DNA of 61,246 nt from an uncultured delta proteobacterium. Its GTDB lineage: Bacteria > Desulfobacterota > Syntrophia > Syntrophales > Smithellaceae. The notes below the pieces were generated by a model. The model was given only the letters and a program-made list of their open reading frames with translations. It ran no database searches and had not been told where the DNA came from. Numbering within the stretch: the stretch's first letter is position 1; every line of letters begins with the position of its first letter. The stretch is from positions 1 through 61,246 of the forward strand of contig CAIVQG010000034.1 in the NCBI GenBank assembly GCA_903907985.1, in the 5' to 3' direction. The position numbers were made by a program, and so were the translations under genes. Positions 34,430 to 44,209 of the stretch are shown here, one piece after another.

Positions 34430-35725
34430 ATGAATAACGTGACTGCACCCAAAGAATACAAGCTCTCCGCACGCAGTTCCTATTATATCTTCACGCTGCT
34501 GTTTTTGCTGTATTTCTTCGATTACGTAGATCGGACAATCGTGACCTCCCTTGCTCCGTTTATTCAAAAAGAGTGGGGCCTCACGGACACGCAGTCCGGC
34601 CTGCTCATGTCGGTTGTCTACTGGTCCATTGTTTTCTTTGTCTTTCCCGTTTCGATCCTCGTGGACCGTTGGAGCCGGAAAAAGACAATCGGCGTCATGG
34701 CCCTTCTCTGGACCGCCGCGACGGTAGCCTGCGCTTTCACTAAAACCTTTCCCCAGTTGCTGGTGACCCGCTCCGCCATCGGCATTGGCGAGGCCGGATA
34801 TGCCCCCGCCGGCACGGCCATGCTCTCCGGTTTATTTCCTCCGGAAAAACGTTCCCGCATGATGGGCCTCTGGAATATCTCTATTCCCCTTGGTATTGCC
34901 GTCGGGATTGGTCTTGGCGGTTTCATCGCCACACATTGGGGCTGGCGGCATGCCTTCGGTTTGGTGGCGATTCCCGGGGCAATCGTGGCCGTCCTTTTTT
35001 TCTTTGTCAAGGATTATAAAACGGTGGAACTGGTCAAAACCGATACGGGCAACACCGGTCAAAACCAGGTCAAGATGAGTAAGATGGATATCTTCCGGGA
35101 ATTTATTCATACCCCTTCTCTGATTTTTACCAATCTCGGGTTTGTCGGTTGCGTCTTTGCCAACAATGCGGTCATCTTTTGGCTTCCATCTTATTTACAC
35201 CGTACGACAGGTGTCTCTATCAGTGAGGCAGGCATGAAAACGAGTGTGCTTATGATCCTAGCACTCATCGGCCTACCTCTGGGAGGATGGCTGGCCGATT
35301 TGTGGTTTAAGAAACGGGTGACAGCAAGGCTGCTGTTTCCCGCAATTACAACAGCATTGAATGCCATCTTCATCTTTACCGCTATTTCCTTCCTTCAGGG
35401 ACAGGCACAATATCTAACGCTTATTGGAATGGGCATTCTGGCTTCCGCATTTGCCCCGGCGGCCATCACCGCCACGCAAGAGGTCATTCACCCTGGTCTG
35501 CGGGCCATTTCCTACTCCGTCTGCGTTATCGTTCAAAATCTCTTAGGAGCATCCCTGGCGCCAATTGTGATCGGTAAGATATCCGACCTCTATGGCATTC
35601 AGGTGGCCATGTCCATACTCCCCGTTTTCCTTTTGGCCTCGGCCCTGATGTTTTTTGCCGGATCTTTTTTTTACAAGAAGGATCTGGATAATGTGGAAAA
35701 GATCATATTGGAATGTGAAAACTAG
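34430..35725 (+). CDS. MFS transporter, candidate sulfonate importer
   Basis: A 431-residue major facilitator protein with twelve helices. Family motifs are LYFFDYVDRTIV near 27, the loop VDRWSRKK near 77 and GIGEAGYAPAGTAMLSGLFPPEKRSRMMG near 118-145. It resembles Spinster/ACS-type carriers of organic anions. Its place inside the xsc cluster, 71 bases after the TPP gene and 29 before the dehydrogenase, suggests uptake of the sulfonate substrate. An MFS importer (HpsU) is known in some dihydroxypropanesulfonate degraders (memory). Confidence 0.82.
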   Translation: MNNVTAPKEYKLSARSSYYIFTLLFLLYFFDYVDRTIVTSLAPFIQKEWGLTDTQSGLLMSVVYWSIVFFVFPVSILVDRWSRKKTIGVMALLWTAATVACAFTKTFPQLLVTRSAIGIGEAGYAPAGTAMLSGLFPPEKRSRMMGLWNISIPLGIAVGIGLGGFIATHWGWRHAFGLVAIPGAIVAVLFFFVKDYKTVELVKTDTGNTGQNQVKMSKMDIFREFIHTPSLIFTNLGFVGCVFANNAVIFWLPSYLHRTTGVSISEAGMKTSVLMILALIGLPLGGWLADLWFKKRVTARLLFPAITTALNAIFIFTAISFLQGQAQYLTLIGMGILASAFAPAAITATQEVIHPGLRAISYSVCVIVQNLLGASLAPIVIGKISDLYGIQVAMSILPVFLLASALMFFAGSFFYKKDLDNVEKIILECEN

Positions 35726-35754
35726 CAAAAAAAGGAAATAGAAAGAAGGTTAAT

Positions 35755-36777
35755 ATGAAAGCCGTTGTATTTCGTAAAGACAAGGGACTCGTCTACGAGG
35801 ATGTTCCTGATTACAGGCTGGCGCAAGATGAGGTATTGGTCAAGGTGGCCAATACCGGCTTTTGTGGTTCCGACCATTCTTTAGTGTCCGGAGGTCTCCT
35901 GCCGGAGGGCTATATTCTGGGTCATGAAATCAGCGCCGTTGTTGTTGAAAAAGGAGCCAATGCTTCCGGCCCGGCTGTGGGGACGAGGGTTTGCATTCGT
36001 CCCACTTACTGCGGACATTGCGCCAATTGCCTTTCCGGCAAACAGCATCTCTGCCGGGTTCAAAGGCGAACTGCGGGGATCGGCGACTTGCCCGGCGGCT
36101 TTGCCGAATACGTCAAAGTCTATCCCCAGATGCTGATTCCCATTCCCGCAGGCGTTGATTCCCGCAACGCCGCTCTGGCGGAGACATTTGCTTCCGCCTT
36201 GCATGCGATTCATTGCACACGCAACCATACAGGGTCCGCTCTGGTGATGGGCGGCGGTCCCATCGGCCTTGCGGCCGTCCGAATCCTCAAGATTCTCGGC
36301 TATGGTCCCATTGTCCTCTTCGAACCGGTAAAAGCCAAGCGGGAAATCGCCTTTCTTTACGGTGCCGACCATGCCTTCGATCCGCGGGAAAAAGAGGTCG
36401 ACCAGCAAGTATTAGCCCTAGTTCCAGGAGGGTTTCAAAAGACATTCGAATGTTCCGGCGTTAAGGCCAATATTGACCGCGCGATCCAGCTGGCGGCAGA
36501 CGATGGGGATGTTTGTATCGTGAGCATGATTTTCACACCTCTGGAGATCTCCGCGCCTTTCCTCCTAAATTTGAAAGAAATCCGTCTGACGGCATCCATA
36601 TCCAATACACATCAGGAGAATATACAGTGCCTGAACTGGATGGCAGAAGGGAAACTGGACGCCCGACCGCTCATATCCGATACCGAACCTCTAGAGCGAC
36701 TGCCCGCCGTTTATCTAGAGAGAATCGACACCGGCCTTGCAGTGAAAGTACTGCTGCGGATCGGAGAAGAATTCTAA
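35755..36777 (+). CDS. Zinc-type alcohol dehydrogenase (MDR family)
   Basis: A 340-residue medium-chain dehydrogenase. Catalytic zinc ligands appear in GFCGSDHS near 36 and GHEISAVV near 57. The structural zinc loop has CGHCANCLSGKQHLC near 87-101, and the Rossmann motif is VMGGGPIGLAAVRIL near 165. AGAAGGT precedes the ATG. Together with the SDR it gives the operon two different alcohol dehydrogenases, reminiscent of the HpsO/HpsP pair that handles the enantiomers of dihydroxypropanesulfonate; this likeness is contextual only. Confidence 0.85.
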   Translation: MKAVVFRKDKGLVYEDVPDYRLAQDEVLVKVANTGFCGSDHSLVSGGLLPEGYILGHEISAVVVEKGANASGPAVGTRVCIRPTYCGHCANCLSGKQHLCRVQRRTAGIGDLPGGFAEYVKVYPQMLIPIPAGVDSRNAALAETFASALHAIHCTRNHTGSALVMGGGPIGLAAVRILKILGYGPIVLFEPVKAKREIAFLYGADHAFDPREKEVDQQVLALVPGGFQKTFECSGVKANIDRAIQLAADDGDVCIVSMIFTPLEISAPFLLNLKEIRLTASISNTHQENIQCLNWMAEGKLDARPLISDTEPLERLPAVYLERIDTGLAVKVLLRIGEEF

Positions 36778-36814
36778 CGGTAAGATGACCCGGATCTGCC
36801 AGAAGGTAATTTGC

Positions 36815-37057
36815 ATGAAAGAACAATTTGAGCTTATCTATGGCTTCGTCCACTGTCGCGGCAGAACAACCTATTCCGCCGGATGCGTGGACAAGCGGGC
36901 GGAAGCCGAAGCGTGGATACGTAATCATCGGAACGGTACGGCACCGAAGATGAAAATACATCCCGGTGATCCGATTAACTATTGCAAGGCGACCTCGTGC
37001 CCCCTCAAAAAACAGAAGCCATGGTTCGACATGATGACGAAGAAATCTTTGATTTAA
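36815..37057 (+). CDS. Small Cys-containing hypothetical protein
   Basis: An 80-residue basic protein, unrecognised, with cysteines in VHCRGRTTYSAGC near 13-24 and NYCKATSCPLKK near 55-66. The start at 36815 is chosen because AAGG lies nearby upstream; an ATG at 36785, 30 bases further upstream, is also in frame. It follows the dehydrogenase by 37 bases and is probably the last gene of the cluster. Two CxnC pairs hint at metal binding. Confidence 0.5.
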   Translation: MKEQFELIYGFVHCRGRTTYSAGCVDKRAEAEAWIRNHRNGTAPKMKIHPGDPINYCKATSCPLKKQKPWFDMMTKKSLI

Positions 37058-37134
37058 TCGTGGGGGGATGATAGGAGTCACACAAATTTATCATTTAAGA
37101 AACAAAAATAGTATTTCGAGGATTAAAATTATTT

Positions 37135-37764
37135 ATGGGTGTCAAGGAGAGAAGGGAAAGAGAAAGAGAGCAGCGTAAAAGCCAAATCCTTGATACGGCG
37201 AGGACGCTTCTTCTGGAGAAGGGGTTGAATGCTACGTCGATAAATCAGATTGCGAAACGTTCTGAATTGAGTGTCGGGTCCATCTATTTTTATTTTAAAG
37301 ACAAAGAAGAACTCTTTGCGGCTCTTCAGGTCGAAGGGCTGGAACTGCTCTACCAGACGATACTCCGGACTGTGGATCAAGAAGCACTGCCCGAGGAAAA
37401 AATCCGATCTATCGCCCTGGCTTATCTACATTTCAGCGAAGAACATAAAAATTATTTCGACATCATTAATTATTTTCTAACATCGCCAAAAACGATCTTC
37501 CCACCGGATTTGAAAAACAAAATCGATTCGCATGGTAATGCCAGCATTTTAACTTTAACCTCTGCGATCCGCGAGGGTATCGAGCAGAATAATTTCAAGC
37601 CGGTTGATCCGAGAAGACAGGCCGTAATTCTATGGGGTGTTTTCCAGGGCATGATCCAGTTGAAGAAACTGGAAAATACTATTCTGGCCGACATCGGTCA
37701 TCGTGCCCTCTATATGGAGGCTGTGGAACTATTTCTGGACGGACTGCGTATTAGGAACCAATGA
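37135..37764 (+). CDS. TetR-family regulator
   Basis: A 209-residue repressor-type protein. The N-terminal helix-turn-helix reads ATSINQIAKRSELSVGSIYFYFKDKEELF near 31-60, the rest being a helical ligand domain. A highly charged start (KERREREREQRK) precedes it. The ribosome site is weak. It lies at the end of the xsc cluster in the same direction, so it may control that cluster; a ligand such as the sulfonate or an acyl compound is not predictable. Confidence 0.88.
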   Translation: MGVKERREREREQRKSQILDTARTLLLEKGLNATSINQIAKRSELSVGSIYFYFKDKEELFAALQVEGLELLYQTILRTVDQEALPEEKIRSIALAYLHFSEEHKNYFDIINYFLTSPKTIFPPDLKNKIDSHGNASILTLTSAIREGIEQNNFKPVDPRRQAVILWGVFQGMIQLKKLENTILADIGHRALYMEAVELFLDGLRIRNQ

Positions 37765-37776
37765 GAACCAATGGGA

Positions 37777-37801
37777 TGCCCTTAAGTAATTAAGTTGGGC
37801 A
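37777..37801. terminator. Hairpin between convergent tetR and kdpD-like genes
   Basis: TGCCCTTAA and TTAAG-TT-GGGCA pair around GTAA. It lies between the ends of two convergent genes, with no clear U-run on either side. Confidence 0.45.
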
Positions 37802-37833
37802 ACAGGCCGTAAATATTTTATCCTATTTTCTTC

Positions 37834-39516
37834 CTATACTGATTGATCCCATTCTTTAATGGCTGCATAAACCTGCTGTGGGCTGTCGACTAATTCCATG
37901 CTTTTTAAAAAATATCTATTCTGGAATGTCCGGGCGGCAACAGCCAGGAGTTGCAATTGCACTTCCGGCGTCTCCATTGGGGAAAGACTCAGGAAAACAT
38001 ATTTTATTGGTTTTTCCGTGGCTACATCACTGACCCCCATTCTCGTCAAGCCGAGGGCCACCAGAGGTTTGGTAAGACCGGTAATGCGCGCATGGGGAAA
38101 GGCCACACCTTCGCTGTAGAAGGTGGAACCCTGATCCTCTCTTTCCCTAACAGCGGCTAATGTAGCCGTAAAATCGCCTGCGGGATCATTTTTGCAGGCG
38201 GATTTAACCAATTCCTTAAGTACCTCAGCCGTATCGACCGGTTTTTCCCAGAGAACAATCATCGTTTCATCGATCAGGGAACTCATCGTGATGCTTTGCA
38301 CTTGTGCCGCCGGCGGCCGGGAAGAAATCTTTACCTCTCCTTGTGTCTCTTCTGCAATAAAAGGCGACGATTTAGCAGTAACCGTTTCATAAGGCCTTGT
38401 ATCCAACACGACGATGGTAACTCCGCGGGCCTGTTCCATGATGATTTCGGGGACGCTCTTCTTGCCTCTGATTTTTTGCCAGAAGGAGATGCGGGCCGGT
38501 GATCCGGTCACGATATGACCAACCTGATACTCCCGGGCAAAACGCAGGATCGTGTCGGCAACATCCCCTCCCTTGTAAGTAAAGACCATGGCGCCCAATT
38601 CTTTCGCCAGAGTCAGGACTCCCGACAGCAGCCGCTGCGTTTTGCTGTCGATTACGGTAGCCTCTTCGGCAGGAGTCTGCACGTAAACCGCATACCAGTT
38701 GCGATTGAGCTTTCCGGCCAGTCTTGATGCATACCGCAGTAGAATTTCACTGTTCGGCCCTCCGGAACTCAGGCAAACCATTACCTGATCGGGTACGATG
38801 GCGCCGTCCTCCGGCATCGTTTCGTGCCTTCGGAGATCAATCTGAGCGGCCATTTCCCGCAGTGTCAATTCCCGCAAATTTTCCAGGTTGGGTGTCTGAA
38901 AAAAGTTACCGAAGGCAGTCGAGATCCGTTCCGCCGGATAAATTTTGCCCTCACGCAGGCGTTCCTGCAAGTCCTCCGGCGTGAGATCGACATTAACGAT
39001 CTGATCCGCCTCGGCCAGAACGCTGTCGGGCAGGCGTTCCCGAACCTTTACCCGGACAGCTCTTTCCACCACATCGTAGAGGCTCTCCAGGTGCTGAACA
39101 TTCATAGTTGTAATGACATGGATACCAACTGCCAGCAGGTCTTGAACGTCTTCATAACGCTTCGCATTTCTGCTGCCCGGAACATTGGAATGGGCCAATT
39201 CATCGACTATGGCCACCTGCGGCTTGCGGCGCAAGATGGTGTCCACGTCCATTTCTTCCAGAATGATACCCCGATGCTGTTGCAGGAATCTGGGGATAAC
39301 CTCCAGCCCTTCGAGCAGGTTTGCCGTTTCGGCACGGCCATGGGTTTCCACCAGTCCGACGACCACATCGACACCTTCCTGCTTGAGCCTTCTGGCCTCT
39401 TGCAGCATCTGGTAAGTCTTGCCGACTCCCGCTGCATAGCCTAAATAAACTTTCAACCGTCCCCGCTGCGATCGGCGGATCATGCGCAGGAAATCATCCG
39501 CTCTTTCAGTAGTCAT
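37834..39516 (-). CDS. kdpD: KdpD sensor domain fused to Usp and PTS EIIA domains, no kinase
   Basis: This 560-residue protein has the N-terminal KdpD domain (P-loop GYAAGVGKT at 26-34, VDELAHSNVPGSRN near 104), then a universal-stress-protein domain near 240-375 (VCLSSGGPNSE, IVTGSPAR). Instead of membrane helices and a kinase it ends in a PTS EIIA-Ntr/Fru-type domain at about 410-555. The phosphorylatable His475 lies in VAFPHARITG. It is the last gene after kdpFABC and a separate kinase. The fusion suggests that PTS-Ntr phosphorylation and K+ sensing meet in one protein. Confidence 0.88.
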   Translation of the reverse strand: MTTERADDFLRMIRRSQRGRLKVYLGYAAGVGKTYQMLQEARRLKQEGVDVVVGLVETHGRAETANLLEGLEVIPRFLQQHRGIILEEMDVDTILRRKPQVAIVDELAHSNVPGSRNAKRYEDVQDLLAVGIHVITTMNVQHLESLYDVVERAVRVKVRERLPDSVLAEADQIVNVDLTPEDLQERLREGKIYPAERISTAFGNFFQTPNLENLRELTLREMAAQIDLRRHETMPEDGAIVPDQVMVCLSSGGPNSEILLRYASRLAGKLNRNWYAVYVQTPAEEATVIDSKTQRLLSGVLTLAKELGAMVFTYKGGDVADTILRFAREYQVGHIVTGSPARISFWQKIRGKKSVPEIIMEQARGVTIVVLDTRPYETVTAKSSPFIAEETQGEVKISSRPPAAQVQSITMSSLIDETMIVLWEKPVDTAEVLKELVKSACKNDPAGDFTATLAAVREREDQGSTFYSEGVAFPHARITGLTKPLVALGLTRMGVSDVATEKPIKYVFLSLSPMETPEVQLQLLAVAARTFQNRYFLKSMELVDSPQQVYAAIKEWDQSV

Positions 39517-39543
39517 AACAATTCACCGTGCAATAATCAGGTA

Positions 39544-41361
39544 TCATCTTCCTGCCCTTTTTAGTGTAAAGGAAAAGGTGGTTCCTTTCCCCTCTTGACT
39601 GACCACATTGATGCTTCCCCCGTGGGCCTCCACGATTTCCTTGGCAATGGCCAGACCCAGCCCTGCGCCTGTTGCCGATTTTTGATCAGGTACCCGGAAA
39701 AATTGTTCAAATATCCTTTGCATAAACTGATGGGGAATGCCGCTGCCGGTATCGGTTACGGAAAAACGGACCAGCTGTTCCTCCGGGACTGCCGAGACGG
39801 TAATGCTACCGCCGGGCGCCGTAAAACGCAGCGCATTAGACAGCAGATTGGAAAAAACATGGCCAATCTGAGTCGGGTCGGCGCTGACCGCAGGCAAATC
39901 TTCGGCCAGTTGGATCTTCAATTCAATACCGCCATCCTGGGCGGCCCGCCGGATTGGCTCCACGGCATCAAGAACCAGCGATTGGGCATAGATATCCTGA
40001 TAGTCCATTCGGAGACGGCCCGATTCAATCCGGCTGATATCCAGTAAATTATGCAGGATTTGCTGGAGGCGGTCGCTGTCTTCCCTGGCTGCTAAAAGGA
40101 GTTCCGTCTGTTTTTCCGTAAGGACGCCCACTTTTTCTTCCAGCAGCAGATGAATGGCCATGCGAATTGATGTCAGTGGTGTTTTCAACTCGTGAGATAC
40201 CGTGGAAATCAGACCGCGTTTCATTTCGTCCACGCGGCGCTGCTCCGTTACATCTTTCATAATCAGAATAACACCGGTCCGATGACCGTCACGATCGTTC
40301 ATCGGCGCTGCATTGGCCTGGAAATAACGCTCCTCACCGCTTACAAAAAGCTGGAAAAGCTTCTCTTCTTCCAGATGCTTCAGAGGGTCCTGATGAACAA
40401 TATTATGGAAGAGACGGCTCAGATGTTCAACTGCGGCATCTTGCACAAATGCGCCTACCTTCAGGCCAAAGAACTTTTTAGCCGATTGAGTCACTATCTC
40501 TATTTTCCCATCAAGATCGGCAATGGCCACGGCATCCGGCAGCCTGCGGAAGGTTTCTTTGGCGGCCTCCTGGGTACGCGCCAGCTTTGCCTGATCACTG
40601 CGGCGAAGGGCGCGAAGGCTCAAGGCCATGTCGTTGAAGGCCTCCGATAGACGGCCTATTTCATCTCGGGAATCCACCTGGACGACAAGATCAAGATTCC
40701 CGTCGCGAATCGCCTCCGCTGAATAGATCAGACGGTTAATAGGATTCAGAATCCACTTTCCTACAAAGATCATGAATGCAACGGCAATCGCGGCTCCGAA
40801 GAATAAAAAGATCACCGTATTTCTCTGGGCTTTTGCCGCCTGCTTCCTCGCCAGGTCGTTTGCCTCATGCATATTGTGCTGATTCATCTGGAGGATCTCA
40901 TCTGCCATACTTTTGACTTTTTGAAACAGGGGCAGGAGTTCCTGGAAATAAAGCTGACGGCGGAGATTGATTGGCAGGTTCTGATTTTCCACCTTGTGCA
41001 GCGATTCCAGATAGGCGGCATAGAGGGCCTTTAAGTCCGCTGCCTTTTCCCTTTCCCCGGAAATTGTTATATTGTGAAGCTCTATGTCCAGGGCCTTTCC
41101 AAAAACAGCCTCATTTTTCCGGATTAGGTCGGTTCCCTCTTGTTGATACCCCAGAAAGGTAAAAAGGATGCCGCTGTCCATGCGCTCCAAGGCTTCCTTC
41201 ATATCCTGACAAGCAATAACACTGCGGTAATTTTCCTTCAGGATCACATCAATAGATTGCCCAAGGTACCTGAATTGGATGATACTCTGTATGCCGCCGA
41301 TCAACGTGATCAGTAACAATCCACCAAATCCCAGTAACAACTTTTGACGAAGACTAAGCAT
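39544..41361 (-). CDS. Sensor histidine kinase of the kdp locus
   Basis: A 605-residue membrane kinase. Helices lie at about 8-30 and 182-203 with a helical periplasmic or four-helix-bundle region between. Then come HAMP (205-258), PAS (268-375), HisKA with His390 in SHELKTPLTS, and HATPase_c with an N box (NLLSNALRF) and a DTGSGI G box. It stands where the C-terminal half of KdpD would be expected, so it likely partners the split KdpD protein and the NtrC-type regulator at 46313-47680. AAGGAG precedes the ATG. Confidence 0.9.
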   Translation of the reverse strand: MLSLRQKLLLGFGGLLLITLIGGIQSIIQFRYLGQSIDVILKENYRSVIACQDMKEALERMDSGILFTFLGYQQEGTDLIRKNEAVFGKALDIELHNITISGEREKAADLKALYAAYLESLHKVENQNLPINLRRQLYFQELLPLFQKVKSMADEILQMNQHNMHEANDLARKQAAKAQRNTVIFLFFGAAIAVAFMIFVGKWILNPINRLIYSAEAIRDGNLDLVVQVDSRDEIGRLSEAFNDMALSLRALRRSDQAKLARTQEAAKETFRRLPDAVAIADLDGKIEIVTQSAKKFFGLKVGAFVQDAAVEHLSRLFHNIVHQDPLKHLEEEKLFQLFVSGEERYFQANAAPMNDRDGHRTGVILIMKDVTEQRRVDEMKRGLISTVSHELKTPLTSIRMAIHLLLEEKVGVLTEKQTELLLAAREDSDRLQQILHNLLDISRIESGRLRMDYQDIYAQSLVLDAVEPIRRAAQDGGIELKIQLAEDLPAVSADPTQIGHVFSNLLSNALRFTAPGGSITVSAVPEEQLVRFSVTDTGSGIPHQFMQRIFEQFFRVPDQKSATGAGLGLAIAKEIVEAHGGSINVVSQEGKGTTFSFTLKRAGR

Positions 41362-41485
41362 GTGCTCTTTTTCTCCTTGACGGTTTAGCCCGTCCCCTGA
41401 TCATGCAAGCGGTCGGCTTTGGCCGCTGATGCATATTAGTAATGTTTGCTGAGACTGTCAATCTTAACTCCTGTTAGGGGCAGGC

Positions 41486-42070
41486 TCACTGCTTGCCACT
41501 CATGTCGAGATTGAGCAGAAGAACATTCACCCGCGATTCGCCGAAGATTCCCAGATCGCGGCCTGCGGTGCGGGATGCGATCATCTTTCGCAGCTGCTCT
41601 TCACTGATACCTCGGGCGATAGCGACACGGCTTGCTTGCAGCAGGGCATTTTCCACACTGATATGGGGATCCAGACCGCTGGCTGAAGCTGTAACGGCGT
41701 CCACTGGAATTAATATCGCAGGGGCCAGATTGTTTTCCGCGCGGTAGGCCGCACTGCGCTCTTTGACCGCAGCAATCAGTTTCTGTGATGTCGGCCCCAG
41801 GTTGCTGCCGCCGGAACTGGTAGCGTCATACCCGTCTCCTGCCGCCGAAGGACGGGGATGGAAATAGCCCGGACCGGTAAAGCGCTGGGCCAGCAGAGAT
41901 GAACCGATAACCTGACCTTTGACCGAGATAAGCGAACCATTGGCCTGAGCAGGAAATATGCCCTGAGCGAATAACCAAACAACACCCGGATAGATACCGC
42001 ACAGCAATACGGCCAGACATAATGTCGCCAGCAGGGAAATACGTAATTCATTGAAAATGTTTTTTATCAT
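41486..42070 (-). CDS. kdpC: K+-transporting ATPase subunit KdpC
   Basis: The 194-residue single-span subunit that stabilises KdpAB and raises ATP affinity. One N-terminal helix ([26 protein letters not shown]) is followed by the periplasmic part with [21 protein letters not shown] near 55-75, [13 protein letters not shown] near 85 and [11 protein letters not shown] near 130. AAGGAG precedes the ATG. It follows kdpB by 29 bases. Confidence 0.95.
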   Translation of the reverse strand: MIKNIFNELRISLLATLCLAVLLCGIYPGVVWLFAQGIFPAQANGSLISVKGQVIGSSLLAQRFTGPGYFHPRPSAAGDGYDATSSGGSNLGPTSQKLIAAVKERSAAYRAENNLAPAILIPVDAVTASASGLDPHISVENALLQASRVAIARGISEEQLRKMIASRTAGRDLGIFGESRVNVLLLNLDMSGKQ

Positions 42071-42099
42071 GGCTTTTTCTCCTTAGGGGCCTTAACGGC

Positions 42100-44121
42100 T
42101 CACATCCAGGGCAATATGCCCGTCAGCATATCGATCAGTTTAATGCCCACAAAAGGAGCAATGAGCCCACCCAGCCCGTAGATCAACAGGTTGCGCCGCA
42201 ATAACGAGGCGGCGCTGAGCGGCCGGAACTGGACGCCGCGCAGAGCCAGCGGAATTAGCGCCACAATGATCAGCGCATTAAAAATGACGGCGGAAAGGAT
42301 GGCACTCTGCGGGGATCTCAGTCCCATAATATTCAAGGGGGCAATTGCCGGAAAGAGGCTGATCAGCATGGCCGGGATAATAGCAAAATATTTCGCCACA
42401 TCATTGGCAATACTGAAGGTGGTTAGAGCCCCTCTAGTGATGAGCATCTGCTTGCCGATTTCGACGATTTCGATCAGTTTCGTAGGGTTGGAATCCAGAT
42501 CTACCATATTCCCGGCTTCTTTGGCCGCCTGTGTGCCCGTATTCATGGCCACGCCCACATCAGCCTGAGCCAGGGCTGGCGCATCATTAGTTCCGTCGCC
42601 CGTCATGGCGACCAGATGTCCGGCGGCTTGTTCCTTCCGGATCAGGGCGAGTTTGTCTTCCGGCCGCGCCTCGGCCAGATAGTCGTCAACGCCTGCTTCC
42701 CTGGCTATAGCAGCCGCCGTAAGCTTATTATCGCCCGTGATCATCACTGTCTTGATGCCCATAGCCCGGAAACGTGTGAAGCGGTCTTTCAGTCCGCCCT
42801 TGACGATATCTTTCAGGTGAATGATCCCCAAGACACGATCATTTTCGGCAACAACGAGTGATGTCCCACCCGAGCGTGAGACATTCTCGCTGGCATCCCT
42901 AACATCCTGAGAAAAATCACTGCCTGTGAAATCCCTGATTGCATCCGGGGCACCCTTCCTAATCTTTCGGCCGTCAACATCCACTCCGCTCATCCGGGTG
43001 TGGGCCGTGAAGTTAATAAAAGAGGCATGCGGCATGTCGGCTATGGATCGAGCCCGCAGGCCATACTGCTTGGCCAAAACAACGATGCTCCGTCCTTCCG
43101 GTGTTTCGTCGCTAAGCGACGCCAGCTGGGCGGCATCGGCCAACTGTTCCGGCGTCACTCCGGGAGCGGGAATAAATTCCGCCGCCTGACGGTTGCCCAG
43201 GGTTATAGTTCCGGTTTTATCAAGCAGGAGCACATCGATATCTCCGGCGGCCTCGACGGCCCGGCCGCTCATGGCGAGGACATTTTTTTGCACTAACCGG
43301 TCAATGCCGGCAATCCCGATGGCGCTCAAGAGTCCGCCGATAGTGGTGGGTATCAGGCAGACCAAAAGTGCCACAAGGACCGTGATGGTAAAGGAAATAC
43401 CTGAATAGAGACCGAAGCATTTCAAAGAGAGGATAACGACCAGAAAAATGATCGTCAACGCTGAAAGGAGAATAATCAGGGCTATTTCGTTCGGTGTTTT
43501 CTGGCGCTGGGCCCCCTCCACCAGGCCGATCATCCGATCCATGAAACTTTCTCCGGGATTGGCGGTAACTACAACTTTGATCTGATCGGATAAAACCCGG
43601 GTGCCGCCGGTGACGGCGCTCCGGTCGCCACCGGACTCCCGGATAACCGGCGCCGATTCGCCGGTAATGGCGGATTCGTCCACCGAGGCCACACCTTCAA
43701 TGACTTCTCCATCGGTCGGAATCAGCTCTCCGGCCGCAATGATGACTACGTCCCCCTTGCGCAACATCTCCGCGGGAACCTGTTCCGTAGAGCCTGATGC
43801 CAGTGCACGGTTGGCGATGGTATGAGTCCTCGTCTTGCGTAACGCATCGGCCTGCGCTTTGCCCCTTCCTTCGGCCATAGCCTCGGCGAAATTGGCAAAA
43901 AGAACCGTAAACCACAGCCAGATCGCCACCTGAAGACCAAAACCTGCGGACTCACCGGGAGAACTGAAAAACAGGCTGACAGTGGTGATCAGGGCACCCA
44001 CTTCAGTTACAAACATAACCGGATTTTTCATCATAGTCAGAGGATGCAGCTTCTTAAAAGATGCACTCAGTGCCCCCGCAATAATATTGCTATCGAAAAG
44101 TGAAAGTTGTTTAGCAGCCAT
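42100..44121 (-). CDS. kdpB: K+-transporting ATPase subunit KdpB
   Basis: The P-type ATPase subunit, 673 residues. The phosphorylated Asp is in [14 protein letters not shown] near 300. The TGES loop ([10 protein letters not shown]) with the inhibitory phosphorylation Ser of the family is near 155. [18 protein letters not shown] near 510 and [16 protein letters not shown] near 550 are typical. GAGGA precedes the ATG. It consumes ATP to drive K+ uptake through KdpA. Confidence 0.97.
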   Translation of the reverse strand: MAAKQLSLFDSNIIAGALSASFKKLHPLTMMKNPVMFVTEVGALITTVSLFFSSPGESAGFGLQVAIWLWFTVLFANFAEAMAEGRGKAQADALRKTRTHTIANRALASGSTEQVPAEMLRKGDVVIIAAGELIPTDGEVIEGVASVDESAITGESAPVIRESGGDRSAVTGGTRVLSDQIKVVVTANPGESFMDRMIGLVEGAQRQKTPNEIALIILLSALTIIFLVVILSLKCFGLYSGISFTITVLVALLVCLIPTTIGGLLSAIGIAGIDRLVQKNVLAMSGRAVEAAGDIDVLLLDKTGTITLGNRQAAEFIPAPGVTPEQLADAAQLASLSDETPEGRSIVVLAKQYGLRARSIADMPHASFINFTAHTRMSGVDVDGRKIRKGAPDAIRDFTGSDFSQDVRDASENVSRSGGTSLVVAENDRVLGIIHLKDIVKGGLKDRFTRFRAMGIKTVMITGDNKLTAAAIAREAGVDDYLAEARPEDKLALIRKEQAAGHLVAMTGDGTNDAPALAQADVGVAMNTGTQAAKEAGNMVDLDSNPTKLIEIVEIGKQMLITRGALTTFSIANDVAKYFAIIPAMLISLFPAIAPLNIMGLRSPQSAILSAVIFNALIIVALIPLALRGVQFRPLSAASLLRRNLLIYGLGGLIAPFVGIKLIDMLTGILPWM

Positions 44122-44209
44122 AATCTTGAATCCTCATTAATTAAGCCCAGCCAGGCGGTATAGTTCGTTCATGAAATGACTTACTGTGAGTAAGCCATTA
44201 TCTAACTCA

